A DNA stretch of 29,793 bases from an uncultured Gemmatimonadota bacterium (GTDB lineage Bacteria > Gemmatimonadota > Gemmatimonadetes > Gemmatimonadales > GWC2-71-9): NCBI GenBank assembly GCA_946887295.1, contig CAMPKP010000024.1:1-29793 (forward strand). Reading direction: 5' to 3'. This document shows, one piece after another, positions 7,028 to 14,767 of this stretch. Made by a program: the position numbers and the translations under genes. Position 1 is the stretch's first letter. The number at the start of each line of letters is the position of its first letter. The notes below the pieces were generated by a model. That model searched no databases, was not told the origin of the DNA, and saw only the letters and a list, made by a program, of their open reading frames with translations.

Positions 7028-7881
7028 TGGATCTCAGCCTGTTTCTGCCGCCCCTGGTGGCCTGCCTGGTGATCGTGGCGATCCATTCGTATCTCGGCCT
7101 CCACGTCATCGCTCGCGAGGTCATCTTCGTGGACCTCTCGCTGGCCCAGATGGCGGCGCTCGGAGCCGCCATCGCCGTCCTGGCGGGGAGCGAGCCGGAC
7201 TCGACGACGGCGTTTCTCTATTCGCTGGGCTTCACCACGCTGGGAGCGGCGGTCTTCGCTCTCACCCGCACCGACCGGCGTGGCCGGGTACCACAGGAGG
7301 CCATCATCGGCATCATCTACGTGGTGGCCTCCGCGGCGGCGATCCTGGTCGCCGACCGCACCCCGAGGGGCGGGGAGGCCATCAAGGACATCCTGGTCGG
7401 AAGCCTGCTCTGGGTGACCTGGCCCGTCATCGGCCGGCTGGCCGCGGTCTACGCGGCGATCGGGCTCTTCCACTGGGTGCTTCGCCGCCGCTTTCTGACG
7501 ATCTCGTTCCACCCGGAAGTGGCGGAGGCCCGGGGCTGGAAGGTGAGATGGTGGGACTTCCTGTTCTACCTGTCCTTCGGCACGGTGATCACCTTCTCGG
7601 TCCCGATCGCAGGCGTCCTGCTGGTCTTCTCCTTCCTCGTGGTGCCGGCGGCCATCGCGTTCCAGTTCGCCGGCCGCCCGGGAACGCTGGCCCTGGCCTC
7701 CTGGGCCTCGGGCATCATCGCGTCGGCCGCGGGGCTCTGGCTGTCGTTCCGCCACGACCTGCCCACCGGCCCGCTGATCGTCTGCATGTTCGGCCTGCTG
7801 CTCCTGCTGTCGTACGCGGTGCGGCGGGTGCTCGGGGTGCGGGCGGCGCCGGTGCTGGAGTCGGCACTGGAGGGGAGCTGA
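7027..7881 (+). CDS. ZnuB-like permease of a metal ABC importer
   Basis: A 284-residue inner-membrane permease of the ABC-3 family, with about eight hydrophobic segments and the family-typical beginning (HSYLGLHVIAREVIFVDLSL). A cytoplasmic loop near residues 155-175 is followed by a conserved segment (FGTVITFSVPIAGVLLVFSF). It should form the channel for the ion delivered by the preceding binding protein. The start overlaps the binding-protein stop by one base. No ATP-binding subunit is present on either side, so the energising ATPase must be encoded elsewhere. The gene ends six bases from the convergent rnhB. Confidence 0.88.
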   Translation: MDLSLFLPPLVACLVIVAIHSYLGLHVIAREVIFVDLSLAQMAALGAAIAVLAGSEPDSTTAFLYSLGFTTLGAAVFALTRTDRRGRVPQEAIIGIIYVVASAAAILVADRTPRGGEAIKDILVGSLLWVTWPVIGRLAAVYAAIGLFHWVLRRRFLTISFHPEVAEARGWKVRWWDFLFYLSFGTVITFSVPIAGVLLVFSFLVVPAAIAFQFAGRPGTLALASWASGIIASAAGLWLSFRHDLPTGPLIVCMFGLLLLLSYAVRRVLGVRAAPVLESALEGS

Positions 7882-7887
7882 GCGCCC

Positions 7888-8532
7888 CTAGGTGAACAGG
7901 GCGAGCTGCGCGAGCGGCGCGAAGGTGATGCGGTGGTGGCGGGTGGGACCGTGCAGCCGAAGTCCGAGCTGATGCTCCTCGGTGCCGTAGCCGACGTTGG
8001 TGTCCCAGCCGTAGCCCGGATGGCGCGGCGCCAGGCGCTGCATGAGCAGGTCCCGCACCGTCTTCGCGAGAATGGCCGCGGCTGCGATGGACTGGCAGCG
8101 GGCGTCGCCGTCGACCAGGGCCTCGTGCTCGAAGCCGATCTCGGGAAGCGGCAGGCCGTCGATCAGGATGCGGTGCGGGAGGTGCGAGGCCGCGAGCGGG
8201 CCCCGGGTGACGAGCCGGGCGATCGCCCGGCGCATGGCGAGCGCGGTGGCGACCCGGATGTTGAGCCGGTCGATCTCCCGGGAGGACGCCGCGCCGACCG
8301 CGAAGGCGAGGGCCCGCTCCCTGATGCGGCGGGCCAGCCGGAGTCGCACCCGTGCCGGGAGCAGCTTGCTGTCGCGGAGGCCACGGACCGCGCTGCAGCT
8401 GGCCGGAAACACCACGGCCGCGGCGACCACTGGTCCAGCCAGTGGGCCGCGGCCCGCTTCGTCCACGCCGACGAGCAATCGTTCGTCGGCCCAGGCGGCC
8501 CGCTCCCGTTGCAGCGTGGGGCGTACCGCCAT
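7888..8532 (-). CDS. rnhB: Ribonuclease HII
   Basis: A 214-residue type 2 RNase H, which cuts the RNA strand of RNA-DNA hybrids and removes misincorporated ribonucleotides. The catalytic set is visible: Asp24-Glu25 in VDEAGRG, Asp125 in LIDG, and Asp143 in the D-G-D segment 18 residues on. The Q-S-I-A-A-A-A-I-L-A-K-T signature follows. It is the last gene of the minus-strand block and starts four bases after the rplS stop, so it is probably co-transcribed. Length is normal for the family. Confidence 0.97.
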   Translation of the reverse strand: MAVRPTLQRERAAWADERLLVGVDEAGRGPLAGPVVAAAVVFPASCSAVRGLRDSKLLPARVRLRLARRIRERALAFAVGAASSREIDRLNIRVATALAMRRAIARLVTRGPLAASHLPHRILIDGLPLPEIGFEHEALVDGDARCQSIAAAAILAKTVRDLLMQRLAPRHPGYGWDTNVGYGTEEHQLGLRLHGPTRHHRITFAPLAQLALFT

Positions 8533-8536
8533 CGCA

Positions 8537-8884
8537 TCAGCCCTCGCGCTTCTCCCGGATCCTGGCAGCCTTGCCGCTCAGCGCGCGCAGATAGTAGAGC
8601 TTGGCGCGGCGGACCCGGCCGCGGCGCACCAGCTCGATGCCGGCGATCGTGGGACTGTGGAGCGGGAAGAGCCGCTCGACCCCGACGCCCGCGGACACCT
8701 TCCGCACGGTGAACATCTCGCTGATCCCGCCGCCCCGGCGGGCGATCACCAGACCCTCGAAGGCCTGGACCCGCTCCTTGTCGCCTTCGCGCACGCGGAC
8801 CATCACGCGGACGGTGTCACCCGGGTCGAATGCAGGAATGTCCGTGCGCAAGCCCTCACGGGCCACCTCTGCCAACCGTTCCAT
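8537..8884 (-). CDS. rplS: 50S ribosomal protein L19
   Basis: A 115-residue ribosomal protein of normal length. Typical L19 segments are present: F-D-P-G-D-T-V-R-V near residue 20, [10 protein letters not shown] near 42, F-P-L-H-S-P-T-I near 75, and the C-terminal [10 protein letters not shown]19 sits at the 30S-50S interface. The order trmD-rplS-rnhB is conserved in many bacteria. A 110-base spacer separates it from trmD, the only sizeable gap in this block. Confidence 0.98.
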   Translation of the reverse strand: MERLAEVAREGLRTDIPAFDPGDTVRVMVRVREGDKERVQAFEGLVIARRGGGISEMFTVRKVSAGVGVERLFPLHSPTIAGIELVRRGRVRRAKLYYLRALSGKAARIREKREG

Positions 8885-8938
8885 GGTAGAACCTCCGCGC
8901 CGATGAGCGCCTTGAACTTGGTGTGTCTGCCGCTACCG

Positions 8939-8954
8939 CGCCACTGTCGTGGCG
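8939..8954 (-). promoter_or_regulatory. Hairpin in the leader between trmD and rplS
   Basis: CGCCAC (8939-8944) and GTGGCG (8949-8954) form a perfect 6-bp stem closed by a four-base loop, in the 110-base gap upstream of rplS. No T-run follows. Ribosomal protein genes often carry structured leaders, so this could be an L19 control element, but no known L19 leader motif is recognisable. Confidence 0.25.
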
Positions 8955-8994
8955 ACGCGCCATTCATCCCGGCTTCCCGCTGTCATCCGACGCG

Positions 8995-9675
8995 CTACTG
9001 CTCGGTCCGCTCCCACAGCTCCGGCCGCCGCTCCCGCGTGAGCCGCTCCGCCTCCGCCTCGCGCCAGGCCGCGATCCGGGCGTGATCCCCCGAGAGCAGC
9101 ACCTCGGGAACCGCGAGCCCCCGGTACTCCGCCGGCCGCGTATAGCTGGGCGGGCTCAGCAGTCCCTCGTAGTGCGAGTCCGAGCTGGCCGACTCGTGGT
9201 CGCTCATGGCGCCCGGCAGCAGCCTGACCACGGCATCGATCAGGCAAACCGCCGCGGGCTCGCCGCCCGACAGCACGAAGTCGCCGATCGACAACTCCTC
9301 CGTCGCCAATCCGTCGGCCACCCGCTGGTCCACGTCCTTGTAGTGGCCGCAGAGCAGCGTGAGCCGCTCGCCCAGCGAGAACCGGACCGCGTCGTCGTGC
9401 CCGAAGGGCCGGCCGCGCGCCGAGAGCAGCACCACCGGGCCGGTGGGCTTCAGGCTCTCGACCGCCTCGAAGAACGGCTCGGGCTTCAGCACCATTCCCG
9501 CGCCGCCGCCGTAGGCGTAGTCGTCCACCGTCTGGTGGCGGTCGTGGGTGAAGTCGCGCAGCTGGACCAGGTTGTAGCGAACCAGCCCGGCCGCCGCCGC
9601 CCGCCCCGGAATGCTCGCGCCCACGAAGGGCGCGATGACTTCGGGGAAGAGGGTGACGACGTCGATCGTCAGCAT
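8995..9675 (-). CDS. trmD: tRNA (guanine-37-N1)-methyltransferase
   Basis: A 226-residue SPOUT methyltransferase that makes m1G37 in tRNAs, preventing +1 frameshifts. The beginning (M-L-T-I-D-V-V-T-L-F-P-E) and the G-G-G-A-G-M-V-L-K-P segment are characteristic. The knot region C-G-H-Y-K-D-V-D-Q-R-V and G-D-F-V-L-S-G-G-E bind S-adenosylmethionine, and Y-T-R-P near residue 185 completes the signature. It starts four bases after the rimM stop in the usual operon order. Confidence 0.97.
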   Translation of the reverse strand: MLTIDVVTLFPEVIAPFVGASIPGRAAAAGLVRYNLVQLRDFTHDRHQTVDDYAYGGGAGMVLKPEPFFEAVESLKPTGPVVLLSARGRPFGHDDAVRFSLGERLTLLCGHYKDVDQRVADGLATEELSIGDFVLSGGEPAAVCLIDAVVRLLPGAMSDHESASSDSHYEGLLSPPSYTRPAEYRGLAVPEVLLSGDHARIAAWREAEAERLTRERRPELWERTEQ

Positions 9676-9679
9676 CGTG

Positions 9680-10207
9680 TCAGTCCTCGATCAGCCCCTC
9701 CGGCGGCGTCACCGTCAGGCGCCGACCCTCCCGATCCACCTGCCGCACGAACTGCTTCTTGTACGGCAGCAGAAACTCACGCTTCGGCCCCTGCACCTCG
9801 ATCATCAGGCCGGCCTGCGTCTCGTACACCCCGCTGACGAGGCCGAGCGGCGTTTCGTCGGGCAGCCGGACCGCGAAGCCGGCGAGCTCGTGCAGGTAGA
9901 CCTCGTCGTCGGCGGGCGGCTTCAGCTCCTCGGCGGGCACCGCGAGGAAGAGGCCCCGCCACGGCTCCAGCGCCTCCCTGCCGTCCGCACCGGCGAACTT
10001 GACCAGCCATTCCCGGTGGTAGGGCCGGCTCCGCTCGATGGTGATCGGCCCGGCCACCTCCTCGCCGTCGAGCCCCACCAGCCACACCGACCGCCCGGGC
10101 GCGAACACGGCGCCGGGATCGTCGGTGAGCGGGTAGAGGGTGGAGTCGCCCTTCAGACCGTGCGGCTTCCTCAGCCTGCCCACCACCAGGTGGCGGGCGG
10201 CGGGCAT
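9680..10207 (-). CDS. rimM: 16S rRNA processing protein RimM
   Basis: A 175-residue ribosome maturation factor that binds S19 and helps mature the 30S head. The N-terminal RimM domain is seen in V-V-G-R-L-R-K-P-H-G-L-K-G, and a PRC-barrel follows, with H-E-L-A-G-F-A-V near residue 112 and a conserved L-P-Y-K-K-Q-F-V-R-Q-V end. The frame is open much farther upstream, but the ATG at 10207 starts directly at the conserved domain and overlaps the rpsP stop by one base (TGATG), so I take it as the true start. Confidence 0.95.
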   Translation of the reverse strand: MPAARHLVVGRLRKPHGLKGDSTLYPLTDDPGAVFAPGRSVWLVGLDGEEVAGPITIERSRPYHREWLVKFAGADGREALEPWRGLFLAVPAEELKPPADDEVYLHELAGFAVRLPDETPLGLVSGVYETQAGLMIEVQGPKREFLLPYKKQFVRQVDREGRRLTVTPPEGLIED

Positions 10208-10470
10208 CAGACCGTGGCGGCCTTGAAGACTCCGGCCTGCTTGAGCAGCGACTGCACCGTCTCCGACGGAGTGGCGCCGCGCGCGATCCAGTCGCGCGCC
10301 TTGTCCGCGTCCACCTTGATCTTGTCGGCCGCGGTCTGGCCCTTGGGATTGTAGGTGCCGATCACTTCGATGAAGCGTCCGTCGCGGGGCGCCTCCTGGT
10401 CGGCCACTACGATGCGGTAGAGCGGCAGCTTCTTCCGGCCGACGCGACGCAGGCGAATCCGTGTTGCCAT
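10207..10470 (-). CDS. rpsP: 30S ribosomal protein S16
   Basis: An 87-residue S16 of normal length, with the typical N-terminus M-A-T-R-I-R-L-R-R-V-G-R-K and the Y-R-I-V-V-A-D and I-E-V-I-G-T-Y-N-P motifs. AGGA lies six bases before the ATG. It follows ffh by 23 bases and overlaps rimM by one base. Confidence 0.98.
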   Translation of the reverse strand: MATRIRLRRVGRKKLPLYRIVVADQEAPRDGRFIEVIGTYNPKGQTAADKIKVDADKARDWIARGATPSETVQSLLKQAGVFKAATV

Positions 10471-10493
10471 GTCCGTTCCTGTGGGTGCGGGGG

Positions 10494-11840
10494 TTACCCG
10501 GGGAAGGGGCCGCGGCCAAACGGGAGCTTGAGCCCGCCCACGCCCCCGGTCTTCCCCACCGTCTTCATGACCTTCTGCATCTGCTTGAACTGCGCGAGCA
10601 ACGTGTTCACTTCCTGCACGGTGCGGCCCGAGCCCTTGGCGATCCGGAGCCGCCGCTGCCCGTTGATGAGGTCGGGATTGGCGCGCTCCTTCGGAGTCAT
10701 CGAGAGCACGATCGCCTCGACCTGCTTCATCTTCTTGTCGTCCACCTTGGCCGCCTGGAGCATGGCCGGGTTGACGCCCGGCAACAGGCCCAGGACGTTC
10801 TTCAGCGGACCCATCTTCTGCATCTGCCGCATCGCGCCGAGGAAATCCTCGAGATCGAGCCCCTTCTTCGAGGTGACCTTCTTCGCGAGCCGCTCGGCTT
10901 CCTTCTCGTCGACCGCGCCCTGCGCCTTCTCGACCAGGGAGAGGATGTCGCCCTGCTGGAGGATCCGCCCGGCCAGACGGTCGGGATGGAACGGCTCCAG
11001 CGCGTCGAGCTTCTCGCCCACACCGATGTACTTGATCGGCGCGTGGGTCACCCCGAAGATCGAGAGGGCCGCGCCGCCGCGAGCATCGCCGTCCATCTTG
11101 GTCAGGATCACACCGGTGATGCCGAGGGCGTCGTGGAAGCCCTTGGCGATCCGGACCGCGTCCTGGCCGGTCATGCCGTCGGCGACGAGGAGGATCTCGT
11201 GGGGCTGGACCGCGGCCCTGAGCCGCTTGAGCTCGCCCATCATCTCATCGTCGATCTGCAGCCGGCCGGCGGTGTCCACCAGTACCGTGCGGGCCCGAGC
11301 CTTGCCGGCCGCGGCGACGCCGTCACGGACGATCTTCACGACGTCCTTGGCACCGGTGTCGGCATGCACGCCGACGTCGATCTGCCGTCCCAGCGTCTGG
11401 AGCTGCTCGATGGCCGCCGGCCGGTAGACGTCGGCCGCCACCAGGAACGGCGCCTTCTGCTCGGCCTTGAGGCGGCGGGCCAGCTTGCCCGCCGTCGTCG
11501 TCTTGCCCGAGCCCTGAAGCCCGACCAGCAGGATCACCGTCGGCGGGACGGTGGCGTGGGCGATCGGCGCCTGCTTCTCGCCCAGCATGACGACCAGCTC
11601 GTCGTACACGATCTTGACCAGCTGGTGCCCCGGCCGCACGTCCGTCAGCGCGCTCACGCCGGTCGCCTTGGCCTGCACCCGCTCCAGAAAATCGCGGGTC
11701 AGGTCGAAGCTGACGTCGGCCTCGAGGAGGATGCGCCGGATCTCCCGGAGCCCTTCCTTGACGGCGTCTTCCGTAAGAACGCCCCGTCCCGTGAGGTTCC
11801 GGAGCGTGGCGTTGAGTTTGCTGGACAGCTCGTCGAACAT
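10494..11840 (-). CDS. ffh: Signal recognition particle GTPase Ffh
   Basis: A 448-residue SRP54 protein, the GTPase that with 4.5S RNA targets nascent membrane proteins to FtsY and SecYEG. The N domain (1-90) is followed by the G domain, with P-loop G-L-Q-G-S-G-K-T-T-T at 107-116, then D-T-A-G-R and T-K-M-D-G-D-A-R-G-G. The methionine-rich M domain contains the R-Q-M-Q-K-M-G-P and G-S-G-R-T-V-Q-E-V-N segments. It heads the minus-strand block and has a promoter at 11850-11878 that would leave almost no leader. Confidence 0.98.
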   Translation of the reverse strand: MFDELSSKLNATLRNLTGRGVLTEDAVKEGLREIRRILLEADVSFDLTRDFLERVQAKATGVSALTDVRPGHQLVKIVYDELVVMLGEKQAPIAHATVPPTVILLVGLQGSGKTTTAGKLARRLKAEQKAPFLVAADVYRPAAIEQLQTLGRQIDVGVHADTGAKDVVKIVRDGVAAAGKARARTVLVDTAGRLQIDDEMMGELKRLRAAVQPHEILLVADGMTGQDAVRIAKGFHDALGITGVILTKMDGDARGGAALSIFGVTHAPIKYIGVGEKLDALEPFHPDRLAGRILQQGDILSLVEKAQGAVDEKEAERLAKKVTSKKGLDLEDFLGAMRQMQKMGPLKNVLGLLPGVNPAMLQAAKVDDKKMKQVEAIVLSMTPKERANPDLINGQRRLRIAKGSGRTVQEVNTLLAQFKQMQKVMKTVGKTGGVGGLKLPFGRGPFPG

Positions 11841-11849
11841 AAGCCTTCG

Positions 11850-11878
11850 AGGATAACAGGTTTACGGGCTCGAAGCAA
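11850..11878 (-). promoter_or_regulatory. Promoter of ffh, nearly leaderless
   Basis: On the minus strand TTGCTT (11878-11873) and TATCCT (11855-11850) are separated by exactly 17 bases. The ATG at 11840 is nine bases after the -10 box, so the predicted transcript starts within about three bases of the start codon and has no room for a Shine-Dalgarno sequence. Confidence 0.55.
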
Positions 11879-11895
11879 GGCGACCGAGACGGCGG

Positions 11896-11901
11896 TAATT
11901 T
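11896..11901 (+). promoter_or_regulatory. Candidate -10 box of the DUF445 pair
   Basis: TAATTT lies six bases before the ATG at 11908, with only C residues between. The expected -35 position coincides with the ffh -35 box on the other strand and matches poorly (AAGCAA). The two divergent promoters share a 67-base gap and may compete for RNA polymerase. Confidence 0.35.
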
Positions 11902-11907
11902 CCCCCC

Positions 11908-13200
11908 ATGACGACACCCTGGCCCCGCGGCGTGGCGATCCCCCAGGTCGCCGACGCGGAGGCGAAGCAGCTCCAGCTGGATCGGATGAAGCGGCGGGCG
12001 ACGGGGTTGCTCGTCGTCATGAGCGCCGTATTCCTCGCGGCACTGGTCCTCGAGCCCCGGTATCCGTGGCTGGGCTACGTGCGGGCGACCGCGGAGGCCG
12101 CCATGGTGGGCGGTCTCGCCGACTGGTTCGCCATCACGGCCCTGTTCAAGCACCCGCTCAACATCCCGATCCCCCACACCGCCATCATCCCCACCCGCAA
12201 GGACCGGATCGGGCGCACGCTCGGCAACTTCGTCCAGCACAACTTTCTCTCCCCCGAGGTCCTGGGCCCCAAACTGCTCGCGATTCAGCCCAGTCGCCGG
12301 CTCGCGGAGTGGCTTCGGCGCCCCGAGAACTCCCGCTCGCTGGCGCGCCACGCGGCCTCGGCCCTCAGGAGCGCCACCGACGTGGTAAAGGACGAGGACG
12401 TGCACGCCCTGCTGGAGCGAAGCGTCATCGAGCCGCTGCGCCAGCGGCCCATCGCGCCGGTGCTGGCCAAGGGGCTCCTGCTCCTCACGGCCAACGACCG
12501 CCACCAGCAGCTCCTCGACCGGGTGATCAACGGGCTCGCGGGGCTGATCGTGGAGAACGAGGACTTCATCCGTCACCGGATCCACGCCGAGAGTCCGTGG
12601 TGGGTCCCGGGCTTCGTGGACGAGCGAGTGCATGCGAAGGTGGTGGCCGGGATCCAGCACACGCTGCTCGAGGTCTCGACCGACCCCTCCCACCCCATGC
12701 GGCGGCAGTTCGACGATCTCCTCACCGACTGGATCGTCCGGCTGCAGGAGTCTCCCGAGGCGATCGCGCGGGCCGACGCGGTGAAGCAGCAGCTCCTCGA
12801 CCACCCCACCAGCCGGGGCCTCAGCGCCTCCCTCTGGGAGGAGGTGAAGCGGATGCTCGACCGCCAGGCGGACGCAGGGCCGGTCGAGGCGCCGGGCGCG
12901 CTGGACCGGGGACTCGTCGCCCTGGCCGACGGCGCCCTCGCCGACGAGGCGCTCCTGGCCAAGCTCGACGGCTGGATCGTGGAGGCCGTGCTCCGCGTCG
13001 TCGAGCAGCACCGGCATGAGGTCGGAAGGCTCATCGAGCACACGGTGAGCAACTGGGACCCGCGCGAGACCTCGAAGCGCCTCGAGCTCGCCGTCGGCCG
13101 CGACCTCCAGTTCGTGCGGATCAACGGGACGCTGGTGGGCGGCCTCGTCGGACTGCTCCTGTACACGGCCTCACGACTCGCCGGGTACGGCGGGCACTGA
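11908..13200 (+). CDS. DUF445 family membrane protein, first of a pair
   Basis: A 430-residue protein of the DUF445 (YjiN-like) family, whose function is not established. A membrane helix at about 31-48 is followed by the family signature around residues 64-95 (G-L-A-D-W-F-A-I-T-A-L-F-K-H-P and I-P-H-T-A-I-I-P-T-R-K-D-R-I-G). A long, mostly helical soluble region comes next, and a second hydrophobic segment ends the chain (G-G-L-V-G-L-L-L-Y-T). The two ends would thus sit in the same membrane with a large helical domain between them. The stop overlaps the next gene's ATG by one base. Confidence 0.85.
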   Translation: MTTPWPRGVAIPQVADAEAKQLQLDRMKRRATGLLVVMSAVFLAALVLEPRYPWLGYVRATAEAAMVGGLADWFAITALFKHPLNIPIPHTAIIPTRKDRIGRTLGNFVQHNFLSPEVLGPKLLAIQPSRRLAEWLRRPENSRSLARHAASALRSATDVVKDEDVHALLERSVIEPLRQRPIAPVLAKGLLLLTANDRHQQLLDRVINGLAGLIVENEDFIRHRIHAESPWWVPGFVDERVHAKVVAGIQHTLLEVSTDPSHPMRRQFDDLLTDWIVRLQESPEAIARADAVKQQLLDHPTSRGLSASLWEEVKRMLDRQADAGPVEAPGALDRGLVALADGALADEALLAKLDGWIVEAVLRVVEQHRHEVGRLIEHTVSNWDPRETSKRLELAVGRDLQFVRINGTLVGGLVGLLLYTASRLAGYGGH

Positions 13201-14765
13201 TGGATCGCGAGCTGCTGATCCAGGCGCTGGTGACGATCGGCGTGGGCGCCATCTCCGGCGGCATCACCAACGCGGTCGCCATCTGGATGCTCTTCCATCC
13301 CTACGAGTCCCGCGGCGTCGGCCGGCTCCGGATCCAGGGCGCGATTCCCAAGAACAAGGCGCGGCTCGCCCGGAGCATCGGGCGCACGGTGGGCGAGCGG
13401 CTGCTGACGCCGGAGGACCTCGCCGGCCGGCTCAGCGCCCCCGCGGTCCGCGCGGCCTTCGACCAGGCCGTGGCCCGCTTCCTGGACGACCTCCTCGAGC
13501 GCGAGCGCGGTCCGCTGCGGGAGCAGCTCGACCCCGAGCTCGTCGCCGCGCTGGATCGGGCCGTCGCCGGGGTGGCTCCCAGGGCCGCGGACGCGCTCGT
13601 CGCCTACGCGCGGACGCCCGACTTCGAGCGGCTGGTGAGCGGCTGGGTCGAGCGGATCCGGATGGAGGTGCAGGACCGCCCCATCTCGGAGGCGCTCACC
13701 GGGAGCCGGCGCGAGGCGCTCAAGGGCAGCGTGGAGATCTGGGTCGAGCGGCTGGCGGAGGGGGACGAGCTGGAGCGCACGCTCCGCTCGTTCGTGGACC
13801 GGCAGCTCGAGACCCTCTCCCGCGACGACCGGCCGCTGCTCGACCGGCTGCCCCCCGGCGTGGTCGGGGCGCTGGAGCTCGCGATCACCGACTACCTCCC
13901 CATCGCGCTCGAGCGGCTGAGCGACCTGCTCGCCGATCCCGAGGCCCGGGGCATGGTCGAAGGCGCGCTCCGCACCGCGTTCGATCACTCGGTTCGCGAC
14001 CTGCTGCTGCACGAGCGCATCCTGGCCCGGCTGATGGTCACCGACCGCACCATCGAGCGCCTGGTGGACGGCTTCGAGCGGGAGGGCTTCGATCGCTTCG
14101 CCGAAGCGGTGGCCGAGCCGGAGATGAAGGCCCAGGTGACCCGGGCGGTGAACGACGCGGTGGTCAACTTCCTCCGCCTGCCCATCGGGGAGCGGATCCG
14201 GCGCTTCGCGCCCGACCGGCGTCAGGCACTGGCCGACAACATCGCCGACTGGCTGGTGCGCGTCGCCCGCGACCCTGCGACCCGCGAGGCGATCGCCCGG
14301 GCGGTGGACCGGCTGCTCGAGGCCGTGGAGCGCCGCACCTGGGGCGACGTGCTCGGCGTCGTCACGCCGGACCGTCTCGCCCGCTTCGCGGCCGAGCTGC
14401 TCGCGGCCGAGCGCGGCCGCCGTGCGGTGGAGGAGAGCGTGATCCAGCTGACCGCCACGCTCCTGGCACGGCCCGTGGGGCGCCCGTCGGTGTGGCTGGG
14501 TGCGGAGGGCACGGCCGCGCTGCGCCAGGCCCTTTCCGATGCCGCGTGGAACTGGCTGCAGGAGCAGATTCCGCGCGTGGTCGAGCAGATTCGCGTGCCC
14601 GAGATGGTCGAGCAGAAGGTGCTGGGTTTCTCGACCCAGCGGATGGAGGAGATCGTCCGCAACGTCACGCAGCGGGAGCTCGACCTGATCGTGCGACTCG
14701 GCTATGTCCTGGGGGGCCTGGTCGGAGCGGTCGCGTTCGCTGCGAGCCTGCTCGCGGGTCGGTGA
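13200..14765 (+). CDS. DUF445-like membrane protein, second of a pair
   Basis: A 521-residue paralogue of the preceding gene. The N-terminal hydrophobic segment (about 7-30) runs into S-G-G-I-T-N-A-V-A-I-W-M-L-F-H-P, equivalent to the DUF445 signature, and then G-A-I-P-K-N-K-A-R-L-A-R-S-I-G. About 430 residues of highly charged, Arg/Glu/Leu-rich helices follow, and a C-terminal membrane helix (V-L-G-G-L-V-G-A-V-A-F-A) ends the protein. The paired, overlapping arrangement suggests the two proteins form a complex. Function is unknown. It ends two bases from the convergent lipoprotein gene. Confidence 0.8.
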   Translation: MDRELLIQALVTIGVGAISGGITNAVAIWMLFHPYESRGVGRLRIQGAIPKNKARLARSIGRTVGERLLTPEDLAGRLSAPAVRAAFDQAVARFLDDLLERERGPLREQLDPELVAALDRAVAGVAPRAADALVAYARTPDFERLVSGWVERIRMEVQDRPISEALTGSRREALKGSVEIWVERLAEGDELERTLRSFVDRQLETLSRDDRPLLDRLPPGVVGALELAITDYLPIALERLSDLLADPEARGMVEGALRTAFDHSVRDLLLHERILARLMVTDRTIERLVDGFEREGFDRFAEAVAEPEMKAQVTRAVNDAVVNFLRLPIGERIRRFAPDRRQALADNIADWLVRVARDPATREAIARAVDRLLEAVERRTWGDVLGVVTPDRLARFAAELLAAERGRRAVEESVIQLTATLLARPVGRPSVWLGAEGTAALRQALSDAAWNWLQEQIPRVVEQIRVPEMVEQKVLGFSTQRMEEIVRNVTQRELDLIVRLGYVLGGLVGAVAFAASLLAGR

Positions 14766-14767
14766 GC

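Noticed and set aside
10461..13019. 852-codon plus-strand frame across ffh and the first DUF445 gene
   Set aside because: It is antisense to ffh and out of frame with the DUF445 gene, with no recognisable motif.
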